Source: Pseudomonadota bacterium
Lineage (GTDB): Bacteria > Pseudomonadota > Gammaproteobacteria > Burkholderiales > Burkholderiaceae_C
Assembly: GCA_023390985.1 (NCBI GenBank)
Contig: JAEWBU010000356.1
Span: forward strand, 1-13,336
DNA: 13,336 nucleotides
Direction of reading: 5' to 3'
The position numbers and the translations under genes were made by a program. Shown here in pieces: positions 1 through 6,990 of this stretch (its first letter is position 1; the number at the start of each line of letters is the position of its first letter). The notes beneath the pieces were generated by a model. That model searched no databases. It saw only the letters and a program-made list of their open reading frames with translations, and had not been told where the DNA came from.

Positions 1-162
1 CTGCACGGCCGGCGTCAGGAACGCGGCCAGCGCGAAGCCGCCCGCCACGGCGGCGACGGCCGCGCCGACCCAGCGCGGGCGGATCGCGGGCGTGTGCGTG
101 GTGGAACCCGCCGCTGCTTCATCTTCGAGCGGGGCCGGGTGTTGGCGAGCCAGATAGCACAT
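1..162 (-). CDS. N-terminus of an unrecognised single-pass membrane protein (cut by window edge)
   Basis: I do not recognise this protein. Only its first 54 residues are in the window and the frame is still open at base 1. It starts at an ATG (160-162) preceded by a near-perfect Shine-Dalgarno AAGGAGGT on the minus strand. The start lies 12 bases after the peroxiredoxin stop, so the two are almost certainly co-transcribed and translated in series. Residues 1-30 are polar, with acidic residues at 13-15 and an RPR triplet at 28-30. Residues 31-54 are an Ala/Val/Leu/Phe-rich stretch that reads as a transmembrane helix. Arginines just before the helix suggest the N-terminus stays in the cytoplasm and the missing remainder is periplasmic. 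An anchored periplasmic or redox protein would suit the neighbours, but nothing visible fixes a function. Confidence 0.7.
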   Translation of the reverse strand, partial: MCYLARQHPAPLEDEAAAGSTTHTPAIRPRWVGAAVAAVAGGFALAAFLTPAVQ

Positions 163-174
163 GAGGAACCTCCT

Positions 175-837
175 TCATGCCGTGGGTTGCTTGACGACCC
201 GCAGGTACGGCTTGACCGCGTTCCAGCCCTGCGGGAACAGCTTCTTCGCGTCTTCGTCGTTGACCGAGCCGGCGATGATCACGTCCTCGCCCGGCTTCCA
301 GTTCACCGGCGTGGCGACCTTGTGCTTCATCGTCAGCTGCATCGAATCGACCACGCGCAGGATCTCGTCGAAGTTGCGGCCCGTGGTCATCGGATAGGTC
401 ATCATCCGCTTGATCTTCTTGTCGGGACCGACCACGAACACCGAGCGCACCGTCTGGTTGGTCGTGGGCGTGCGGCCCTCGGAGGTGCCCGCCTCGTCGG
501 CGGGCAGCATGTTGTAACGCTTGGAGACCTCGAGCTTGCTGTCGCCGATGATCGGATAGCCGACCTTCGCGCCCTGCGTCTCCTCGATGTCGGCCATCCA
601 GCGGCCGTGGCTGTCCACCGGATCGACGCTCAGGCCGATCAGCTTCACGTTGCGTCGCTTGAACTCCGGCTCGATCTTCGCCATGTAACCCAGTTCGGTG
701 GTGCACACCGGCGTGAAGTCCTTCGGATGCGAGAACAGGATCGCCCAGCTGTCGCCGATCCACTCGTGGAACTTGATCGGCCCCTGCGTGGTCTCGGCCT
801 GGAAGTCGGGGGCGGTGTCGTTGATGCGCAATGACAT
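175..837 (-). CDS. 1-Cys peroxiredoxin, Prx6 family
   Basis: This is a cytosolic thiol peroxidase of 220 residues that reduces hydrogen peroxide, organic hydroperoxides or peroxynitrite, the usual Prx6 reaction. The active-site signature HPKDFTPVCTTE is at residues 37-48, with Cys45 as peroxidatic cysteine and Thr42 and His37 at the expected spacing. Cys45 is the only cysteine in the protein, so resolution must come from an external thiol, which defines a 1-Cys enzyme. The C-terminal half holds the long Prx6 extension (PVNWKPGEDVIIAGSV and the terminal YLRVVKQP region), and the length fits the family. I chose the ATG at 837 because GGAGG lies 8 bases upstream; an in-frame ATG at 870 would add 11 atypical residues and lacks such a site. 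It lies 64 bases after the DUF2182 gene and 12 bases before a membrane-protein gene, suggesting one operon. No OxyR-type site was evident. Confidence 0.95.
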   Translation of the reverse strand: MSLRINDTAPDFQAETTQGPIKFHEWIGDSWAILFSHPKDFTPVCTTELGYMAKIEPEFKRRNVKLIGLSVDPVDSHGRWMADIEETQGAKVGYPIIGDSKLEVSKRYNMLPADEAGTSEGRTPTTNQTVRSVFVVGPDKKIKRMMTYPMTTGRNFDEILRVVDSMQLTMKHKVATPVNWKPGEDVIIAGSVNDEDAKKLFPQGWNAVKPYLRVVKQPTA

Positions 838-901
838 GGGTGGGACCTCCTTCGCCCGCGAAAGGGGCACCGGGCATGATGCGGCGCGCCCGCGGGAGGT
901 G

Positions 902-1645
902 TCAACGAGCGGCCAGGATGAGCTTGAAGAGCCCGGCCGAGATGAGCATCAGGCCGAGCCAGCCGGCCAGCCGCTCGCCGCCCGGCGCCGTCTTCTCGAT
1001 CGCCACCGCGAGCGCGAGCGCGGCGACCCAGGCGATGTTCATCGCGCCGCCGACGAACAGCAGCGCCATCAGCGCCCAGCAGCAGCCCAGGCAGAAGAGC
1101 CCGTGCCGCATGCCCATCGCGAAGGCGCCGGCCATGCCGGGTCGCCATTCACCGATGAGGAAGCCCAGCGGCGTGCGGCAACGCGCGAGGCAGACCCGCT
1201 TGAGCGGCGAGAACTGGTAGGCGCCCGCCAGCAGCAGCAGGGCCACGTCGAGCGCGCTGGAGCGGCTGGCGATCATCGGGTCCACCCAGCGCATCGATTG
1301 CAGCAGCCATTGCAGGGCGGTGGTGACGGCGCTGAACGCCGCCCAGGTCAGCAGGTACGCGGCCACGAAGGCGGACGCCCGCCCGCCTTCGCCCCGGGCC
1401 AGGCTCAGCCGCACGAAGGCCAGCACGACCGGCAGCGCCGACGGCAGCATCATCGCGGCCATCATCACCGCCCACATCGTGCAGATCGCCGCGACATTGG
1501 AAGCCGACCAGCGCGCGCCGCCGGGCATGGTGAGCTGCACCAGCGGATTGGCCATGTCCACCGCCATCCAGGCCAGCAGCGCCCAGGCCAGCACGCTCAC
1601 GGCGACGAGCGTGGTTCGAACCGAGGGCGGCACGGGATGGACCAT
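902..1645 (-). CDS. DUF2182 integral membrane protein, predicted metal-binding
   Basis: This 247-residue inner-membrane protein belongs to DUF2182, a family of uncharacterised predicted metal-binding membrane proteins. Hydrophobic segments lie at about residues 11-31, 51-77, 92-115, 131-145, 173-215 (likely two helices) and the C-terminal 20. Family landmarks are the Met-rich helix motif WAVMMAAMMLPSALP (58-72), the loop YQFSPLKRVCLARCR (Cys152, Cys156) and the helix start RHGLFCLGCCWALM (His181, Cys185, Cys188, Cys189). The Cys, His and Met residues in and near the helices could bind a soft metal such as copper; that is inference, since the family has no settled function. The ATG at 1645 has GGAG 10 bases upstream. 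The frame stays open far beyond this ATG, but that part is only the antisense shadow of the DUF1326 gene. It is divergent from DUF1326 and upstream of the peroxiredoxin. Confidence 0.9.
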   Translation of the reverse strand: MVHPVPPSVRTTLVAVSVLAWALLAWMAVDMANPLVQLTMPGGARWSASNVAAICTMWAVMMAAMMLPSALPVVLAFVRLSLARGEGGRASAFVAAYLLTWAAFSAVTTALQWLLQSMRWVDPMIASRSSALDVALLLLAGAYQFSPLKRVCLARCRTPLGFLIGEWRPGMAGAFAMGMRHGLFCLGCCWALMALLFVGGAMNIAWVAALALAVAIEKTAPGGERLAGWLGLMLISAGLFKLILAAR

Positions 1646-1688
1646 GCTTTCCACACTCCGCGCTATCGGGCGCGCTGTCAACGACGCC

Positions 1689-1716
1689 TTGAACAATCGC
1701 GCGCGCCACCTATCCT
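1689..1716 (+). promoter_or_regulatory. Possible sigma-70-like promoter for the DUF1326 gene
   Basis: In the 105-base divergent gap, TTGAAC (1689-1694) and TATCCT (1711-1716) match the -35 and -10 consensus at four of six positions each, with a 16-base spacer. The -10 lies 34 bases before the DUF1326 ATG. The match is weak in such GC-rich DNA and no start site is known. Confidence 0.25.
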
Positions 1717-1750
1717 CCAGACCCGCCCCACTCCCCGACGAGGTCGCACC

Positions 1751-2356
1751 ATGGCTTGGCAGATTTCGGGTCGGTACATGGAAACCTGCAGTTGCACTTT
1801 CCTGTGCCCGTGCATTACGACCAACCTCGCGGGCAGGCCCACGGAAGGCAACTGCCAGGCCGCGCTGGGCCTGCACATCGACAAGGGCAGCAAGGACGGC
1901 GTCGCGCTCGACGGTCTCGACCTGGTGGTGCTGCTGGAATCGCAGGGCCCGATGGGCGCGGGAAACATGACGGTGGGGCTGATCGTCGACGAGGGCGCCT
2001 CGCAGCAGCAGGCCGATGCCATCGCGGAGATCGCGAGCGGCCAGGCCGGCGGCCCGATGGCGCTGCTCGCACCGCTGGTCGGCCGCTTCGCCGGCATCGA
2101 GCGCGCGCCGGTGTCGCTCACGCAGTCGGGCAACACCTGGACCGTGCGCGCGGGCGAGCTGATCGACCAGGCCTGCGAAGCCCTGCCCAACATGGACGGC
2201 CAGCCGATGTACCTGGACAACGTGTCCCATCCGATGAACTCCCGGCTGGGCCTGGCCAAGGCCACCCGCAGCCGCTTCGATGCCTTCGGCATCAAGTGGC
2301 GCGACGAGACCGGCACCCGCAACGGGCACTTCGCGCCGTTCTCCTGGTCGGGCTGA
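1751..2356 (+). CDS. DUF1326 domain-containing cysteine-rich protein
   Basis: This 201-residue soluble protein belongs to DUF1326. The N-terminus carries the family signature METCSCTFLCPC (residues 10-21), with Cys13, Cys15, Cys19 and Cys21 in a CxCx3CxC pattern, and another cysteine at 35. A compact cysteine cluster like this is a plausible metal or thiol-redox site, but the family has no proven activity. There is no signal peptide, so it probably acts in the cytoplasm. The start at 1751 is supported by GAGG about 8 bases upstream and by the family's usual MAWxxxGxxxExCxC opening. It diverges from the DUF2182 membrane protein gene; the two families are commonly adjacent or fused in other bacteria, which suggests joint function, perhaps cytosolic metal partner and membrane component. 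The lhr gene follows 58 bases downstream. Confidence 0.92.
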   Translation: MAWQISGRYMETCSCTFLCPCITTNLAGRPTEGNCQAALGLHIDKGSKDGVALDGLDLVVLLESQGPMGAGNMTVGLIVDEGASQQQADAIAEIASGQAGGPMALLAPLVGRFAGIERAPVSLTQSGNTWTVRAGELIDQACEALPNMDGQPMYLDNVSHPMNSRLGLAKATRSRFDAFGIKWRDETGTRNGHFAPFSWSG

Positions 2357-2369
2357 AGGGACTCTTGCG

Positions 2370-2408
2370 CCGATCCGGGCGGGCCGCTGCGTGACGCCCG
2401 AAAATCGG
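2370..2408 (+). promoter_or_regulatory. Interrupted inverted repeat in the lhr leader
   Basis: CCGAT (2370-2374) and GGGCG (2377-2381) pair with CGCCC (2395-2399) and ATCGG (2404-2408), giving a ten-pair stem with an internal loop and a 13-base apical loop. It ends 6 bases before the lhr ATG and overlaps the only G-rich stretch that could bind the ribosome. It could be a weak attenuating or translation-control hairpin, or chance in GC-rich DNA. There is no T-tract, so it is not an intrinsic terminator for the DUF1326 gene. Confidence 0.3.
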
Positions 2409-2414
2409 GGGCTG

Positions 2415-5400
2415 ATGTTTCCTTCCCCTCCCTTCCACCCGGCCGTGACGGCCTGGCTGGAAGGCCGCTTCGGGCAGGCCACCGACGCGCAGGCGCAGGC
2501 TTGGGCCGTCACCTCGCAGCGGCGCCATGCCCTGATCGCCGCCCCAACCGGTTCCGGCAAGACCCTCGCGGCCTTTCTCTCCGCCATCGACGAGCTGGTG
2601 CGCGAGGGCCTGGACGCGGGCCTCACGGACGAGGTGCACTTGCTCTACGTGTCGCCGCTGAAGGCGCTGTCCAACGACATCCGCAAGAACCTGGAAGAGC
2701 CGCTCGCCGGCATCGCCGGACAACTCGCGGCGATGGGCCTGCCCGATATCGGCATGCGCGCGGCCGTGCGCACTGGCGACACGCCGACGGCCGAGCGCGA
2801 CCGCATGCGCCGCAAGCCGCCGCACATCCTGGTGACCACGCCGGAGTCGCTTTACATCCTGCTCGGCTCGGCCTCGGGCCGCGCGATGCTGAAGTCGGTC
2901 AAGAGCGTGATCGTCGACGAGCTGCACGCCGTCGCCGGCAGCAAGCGCGGCTCGCACCTGATGCTGTCGCTGGAGCGGCTGGACTCGCTGTGCGAGCGGC
3001 CGCCGGTGCGCATCGGGCTGTCGGCCACGGTGAAGCCGCTGGAGGAGATGGCGAAGTTCCTGCTGGGCGCACGCGACGAAAGCATCGCGATCATCGACGC
3101 GGGCCATGTGCGCCGGCGCGACCTGGCGATCGAGGTGCCGCGCTCGGCGCTCGGCGCGGTGATGGCCACGGAGGTGTGGGACGAGCTGTACGACCGGGTC
3201 GCCGGCCTGGTGCACGAGCACCGCACGACGCTGGTCTTCGTCAACCAGCGGCGCACCGCGGAGCGCGTGGCACGCCATCTCGCCGAACGATTGGGCGAGG
3301 AGCACGTCACCGCGCACCACGGCAGCCTCTCGCGCGAGCACCGGCTGCAGGCCGAGCAGAGGCTCAAGCAGGGCGAGCTGAAGGCGCTGGTGGCCACCAG
3401 TTCGCTGGAACTGGGCATCGACATCGGCGATATCGACCTGGTGTGCCAGCTCGGCTCGCCGCGCGGCATCAACGCCTTCCTGCAACGGGTGGGACGCGCG
3501 GGCCACGCCATCGGCGCGGTGCCCAAGGGGCGCCTGTTCCCGCTGGCGCAGGACGACCTGCTCGAGTGCGCCGCGCTGCTGCACGCGGTGGAACGCGGCG
3601 AGCTGGACCGCATCCGCGCGCCGCGGCAACCGCTGGACGCGCTGGCGCAGCACATCGTGGCCGAGACGGCCTGCCGCGACTGGCCGCTGGACGAGCTGTA
3701 CGACCGCCTGCGCCGCGCGCAGCCGTATCGCGGGCTCGAGCTCAAGCAGTTCGAGCAGGTCGTGCACATGCTCGCGGACGGCTACAGCACGCGCCGCGGC
3801 CGGCGCGGCGCCTACCTGCACTACGACGCGGTCAACCGCATGCTGCGGGCGCGGCGCGGCGCAAGGCTCGCGGCCGTCACCAACGCGGGCGTGATCCCGG
3901 ACCAGTTCGATTACGACGTGGTGCTGCTGCCCGAGGAGCATCGCGTGGGCACGCTGAACGAGGACTTCGCCTTCGAGAGCCTGCCGGGCGACGTGTTCCA
4001 GCTGGGCAACGCCTCGTACCGCATCGCCAAGGTCGAGACCGGCAAGGTGATGGTGGAGGACGCGAAGGGCCAGCCGCCCACGATGCCGTTCTGGCTGGGC
4101 GAAACGCTGGGCCGCAGTGACGAGTTGTGCGAAGCGGTCTCGCGCCTGTTCGACACCGCCGACACGCTGCTCGCCGAGGGCGGCGTGCCGGCCTGCACGC
4201 GCTGGCTGCGCGACGAACTGCACCTGCCGCAGGCCGCCGCGGAGCAGCTCGCGCTCTACCTCGCTTCCGCGCGCGCCGCGCTCGGCGCGCTGCCCAGCCG
4301 CAAGCGCATCGTGTTCGAGCGCTTCTTCGACGAGGTGGGCGACACGCACCTGGTGATCCACTCGCCCTACGGCTCGCGCATCAACAAGGCCTGGGGCCTG
4401 GCGCTGCGCAAGCGCATGTGCCGCAAGTTCAACTTCGAGCTGCAGGCCAGCGCGCTGGAAGACAGCATCGTGCTGTCGCTCGGTCCGACCCACAGCTTCG
4501 CGCTGGAGGAAGTGCGGCACTGGCTGAAGGCCGCCACCGCCCGCGACGTGCTCGTGCAGGCGCTGCTCGACGCGCCGATGTTCGGCACCCGCTGGCGCTG
4601 GAACGCCACCGCGTCACTGGCGGTGCGTCGCATGAACGGCGGCCGCAAGGTGCCGCCGCAGTTCCAGCGATCCGACGCGGAGGACCTGCTGACGGTGGTG
4701 TTCCCCGACCAGATCGCTTGCGCGGAGAACCTGGTCGGCGAACGCGAGATCCCCGACCACCCGCTGGTCACGCAGACGCTGGCCGACTGCCTGACCGAGA
4801 CCATGGACGCCGACGGCTTCGTCGCGCTACTGGCGCGCATCGAGTCCGGCGAGGTGGAAGTGATCACGCGCGACCTGCCGCTGCCCTCGCCGCTGTCGCA
4901 CGCGGTGCTGAACGCGCGGCCGTACGCCTTCCTCGACGACGGCGCGGCGGAGGAGCGGCGCACCAAGGCGGTCCGCACGCAGCCGGTTTCGGAGCAACTG
5001 CAGACCGAACAGGACGTGGGCCGGCTCGATCCGCAGGCGATCGCGCAGGTGCGAGAGGATGCGTGGCCGGTGATCGGCAACGCGGAGGAACTGCACGACG
5101 CGCTGGTGGTGCACGGTTTTCTCACGATGGAGGAAGCGCCATTCGCTGAATGGGTCGATGCGCTCGTGCAGCAGCGGCGCGTCACGCGGCTGGGCGAGCT
5201 TCTCGTCGCGGCCGAGCGATTGCACGAGATGCGCGCGATCCTTCCGGACGTGGCGCCATCGACGGACATCGAACCGCTGACGAGCCGGCGTGCCGAACCC
5301 GAGGACGCGCTGCGCGAAATCCTGCGCAGCCGCCTCGACGCGCTCGGTCCGGTCACGGCCGAATCCCTGAACCAGCCGCTGCGCCTGCAAGACAACGCCG

Positions 5401-6704
5401 TGCTCACGGCGTTGCTGCAACTCGAGGCCGAAGGCGCCCTGATGCGCGGCGCCTTCACCGCGCCCGGCGCGGCCGAGTGGTGCGACCGCCGCCTGCTCGC
5501 CCGCATCCACCGCGCGACGCGCGACAGGCTGCGCGCCGAGATCCAGCCGGTGCCGCCCGCGCAGTTCATGCGCTTCCTGTTCCGCTGGCACCAGCTGGCC
5601 GGCAGCGAAGGCGACGAGCGCCGGCAAGGCGAAGGCGGCCTGGCCGACGTGCTGCGGCAGCTCGAAGGCCACGCCGCGCCGGCCACCGCGTGGGAGGAAG
5701 ACCTGCTGCCCTCGCGGGTGAGCGACTACCTGCCGCACATGCTCGACAAGCTGTGCGCCGTGGGCCGCGTCGCCTGGTGGCGTCCGGCGGAAGGCGGTGA
5801 AGCGGCGAGCCGCAAGTCGGGACCGATCCGCGGCACGCCCGTGATGCTGTGCGAGCGCGAGGCGATGGCGCACTGGCAGTCGGCCGTGGGCGCGGCGCCG
5901 GTGGACGAGTCGGCGCTGTCCGGCCGGGCCCGTCTCGTGCTGGAGCTGCTGCGCGAACACGGCGCCAGCTTCTTCGCCGACCTGCAGCGCGACGCCCGCC
6001 TGCTCGGCGCGCAGGTCGAGCAGGCCCTGGCTGAACTGGTGGCGCACGGCCTGGTCACCTGCGATTCCTTCGTCGGCCTGCGAACGCTGGTGATGCCCTC
6101 GGACAAGCGCAACAAGCTGCGCCGCAAGAACCGCGATCCGATCGACGACGCGGGCCGCTGGTCGCTCACGCGCCGGCCCCGGCCGGTCGAAGCCAGCGCC
6201 GGTGCGCTGGCCGCGCCGCATGTCGAGCACATCGCGCGCGTGCTGCTGCGCCGCTACGGCGTGGTGTTCCGCAAACTGCTGGAGCGCGAAGAGGGACTGC
6301 CGACCTGGCGCGAACTGGTCTACGTGCTGCGCCGGCTGGAGGCGCGCGGCGAGGTGCGCGGCGGCCGCTTCGTCAGCGGCTTCTCGGGCGAGCAGTTCGC
6401 GCTGCCCGAGGCCGCGACCGCGCTGCGCAAGACGGCGAAATCGCCCGGCCGCGAGCGCGTGGCGATCTCGGCGGTCGATCCGCTGAACCTGGCCGGCATC
6501 CTCACGCCCGGCGAGAAGCTGGCGCGCCTGCCGGGCAACCGCGTGCTGTTCGAAGGCGGCGTGCCGATCGCGGCGCAAAGCGGCGGCGACATCCGTTTCC
6601 TGCGAGAGCTGGAGCCCGCCGAGCAGTGGGAGGTGAAGAACCTGCTGATCCGCCGCGGGCGGCCCGCCAGCTACGTCGTGCCGCAGGCCGTCCTGAACGG
6701 CTGA
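2415..6704 (+). CDS. lhr: Full-length Lhr superfamily-2 DNA helicase
   Basis: Lhr is an ATP-dependent 3'-to-5' single-strand DNA translocase and helicase of DNA repair. This copy has 1429 residues, near the roughly 1500 of long Lhr proteins. Visible motifs are Walker A APTGSGKT (43-50), motif Ib region TTPES (141-145), DELH box (168-171), SAT (203-205), VATSSLELGIDIGD (from about 326) and motif VI QRVGRAGH (357-364). A winged-helix region follows, then the Lhr/DEAD-associated core domain to about residue 855 (DAPMFGTRWRWNAT near 719). The remaining 570 or so residues form the C-terminal region; E. coli Lhr has been reported to carry uracil-DNA glycosylase activity there, and I cannot confirm that residue here. 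ATG 2415 gives a typical N-terminus although its ribosome site is poor; an in-frame GTG at 2391 is the alternative. The metallophosphoesterase and ligase partners of some Lhr-Core clusters are absent. Confidence 0.95.
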   Translation: MFPSPPFHPAVTAWLEGRFGQATDAQAQAWAVTSQRRHALIAAPTGSGKTLAAFLSAIDELVREGLDAGLTDEVHLLYVSPLKALSNDIRKNLEEPLAGIAGQLAAMGLPDIGMRAAVRTGDTPTAERDRMRRKPPHILVTTPESLYILLGSASGRAMLKSVKSVIVDELHAVAGSKRGSHLMLSLERLDSLCERPPVRIGLSATVKPLEEMAKFLLGARDESIAIIDAGHVRRRDLAIEVPRSALGAVMATEVWDELYDRVAGLVHEHRTTLVFVNQRRTAERVARHLAERLGEEHVTAHHGSLSREHRLQAEQRLKQGELKALVATSSLELGIDIGDIDLVCQLGSPRGINAFLQRVGRAGHAIGAVPKGRLFPLAQDDLLECAALLHAVERGELDRIRAPRQPLDALAQHIVAETACRDWPLDELYDRLRRAQPYRGLELKQFEQVVHMLADGYSTRRGRRGAYLHYDAVNRMLRARRGARLAAVTNAGVIPDQFDYDVVLLPEEHRVGTLNEDFAFESLPGDVFQLGNASYRIAKVETGKVMVEDAKGQPPTMPFWLGETLGRSDELCEAVSRLFDTADTLLAEGGVPACTRWLRDELHLPQAAAEQLALYLASARAALGALPSRKRIVFERFFDEVGDTHLVIHSPYGSRINKAWGLALRKRMCRKFNFELQASALEDSIVLSLGPTHSFALEEVRHWLKAATARDVLVQALLDAPMFGTRWRWNATASLAVRRMNGGRKVPPQFQRSDAEDLLTVVFPDQIACAENLVGEREIPDHPLVTQTLADCLTETMDADGFVALLARIESGEVEVITRDLPLPSPLSHAVLNARPYAFLDDGAAEERRTKAVRTQPVSEQLQTEQDVGRLDPQAIAQVREDAWPVIGNAEELHDALVVHGFLTMEEAPFAEWVDALVQQRRVTRLGELLVAAERLHEMRAILPDVAPSTDIEPLTSRRAEPEDALREILRSRLDALGPVTAESLNQPLRLQDNAVLTALLQLEAEGALMRGAFTAPGAAEWCDRRLLARIHRATRDRLRAEIQPVPPAQFMRFLFRWHQLAGSEGDERRQGEGGLADVLRQLEGHAAPATAWEEDLLPSRVSDYLPHMLDKLCAVGRVAWWRPAEGGEAASRKSGPIRGTPVMLCEREAMAHWQSAVGAAPVDESALSGRARLVLELLREHGASFFADLQRDARLLGAQVEQALAELVAHGLVTCDSFVGLRTLVMPSDKRNKLRRKNRDPIDDAGRWSLTRRPRPVEASAGALAAPHVEHIARVLLRRYGVVFRKLLEREEGLPTWRELVYVLRRLEARGEVRGGRFVSGFSGEQFALPEAATALRKTAKSPGRERVAISAVDPLNLAGILTPGEKLARLPGNRVLFEGGVPIAAQSGGDIRFLRELEPAEQWEVKNLLIRRGRPASYVVPQAVLNG

Positions 6705-6723
6705 GCGGAGGCCCGCGGGCGCT

Positions 6724-6936
6724 TCACTTCTTCGGGGACATGATCCCCATCATCAGGTCGGTGTTGAGCTTGGCCATCTGCTGCACCAGCGACCACTGGC
6801 TGCTCATGATCTTCGTGAACTCGGGATTGGTGGGGCTGGCCTGGCCCGACATGGCGAGTTGCGCGGTGGACTGCGCGATCTTCTGCTGCTCGGCCAGGAT
6901 CTGCTTCACGGCTTCGTTGTATTGATCCAGGGTCAT
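6724..6936 (-). CDS. Small unrecognised helical protein
   Basis: I do not recognise this 70-residue protein. It has no cysteine, signal peptide or membrane segment. The sequence is rich in Gln and Met and reads as two amphipathic helices (roughly residues 3-28 and 38-66) joined by a short Gly/Ser/Pro/Asn turn, ending in a basic SPKK tail; this suggests a small helical hairpin or coiled-coil protein. I chose the ATG at 6936 because GGAG lies 6 bases upstream. An in-frame ATG at 6948 would add MEPT, but that would place the ribosome site inside the gene. It sits 54 bases after the GlxA-type regulator on the same strand, so it may share that transcript, and it converges with lhr, whose stop is only 19 bases away. 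Normal codon use and a clear ribosome site argue it is real. Confidence 0.65.
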   Translation of the reverse strand: MTLDQYNEAVKQILAEQQKIAQSTAQLAMSGQASPTNPEFTKIMSSQWSLVQQMAKLNTDLMMGIMSPKK

Positions 6937-6990
6937 CGTTGGCTCCATTCGCGGGACCGCCCGCTGCCTGATCTTAGGCCGGAGCCCGGC

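Noticed and set aside
94..834. Long plus-strand open frame opposite the peroxiredoxin gene
   Set aside because: Its Arg/Leu/His/Val-rich translation is typical of antisense frames in GC-rich DNA, and the opposite strand encodes a clear peroxiredoxin.
1676..1681. Perfect TTGACA on the minus strand, upstream of DUF2182
   Set aside because: No acceptable -10 element occurs 16-18 bases further on, and transcription from it would begin almost at the start codon.
902..2626. A 574-residue open frame on the minus strand that would fuse extra N-terminal sequence to the DUF2182 protein
   Set aside because: The part beyond 1645 is antisense to the DUF1326 gene and the start of lhr, has low-complexity composition, and the ATG at 1645 has its own ribosome site and a normal family N-terminus.
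4827..6578. 583-residue minus-strand open frame inside lhr (with a similar one at 2292-4520)
   Set aside because: Its Arg/Ala/Gln-rich low-complexity translation lies wholly antisense to conserved helicase sequence, and no ribosome site or family motif was seen.
6711..6720. GCCCGCGGGC palindrome between the converging lhr and small gene
   Set aside because: The stem would be only about three pairs around a four-base loop, with no T-tract on either strand, so it is not supportable as a terminator.
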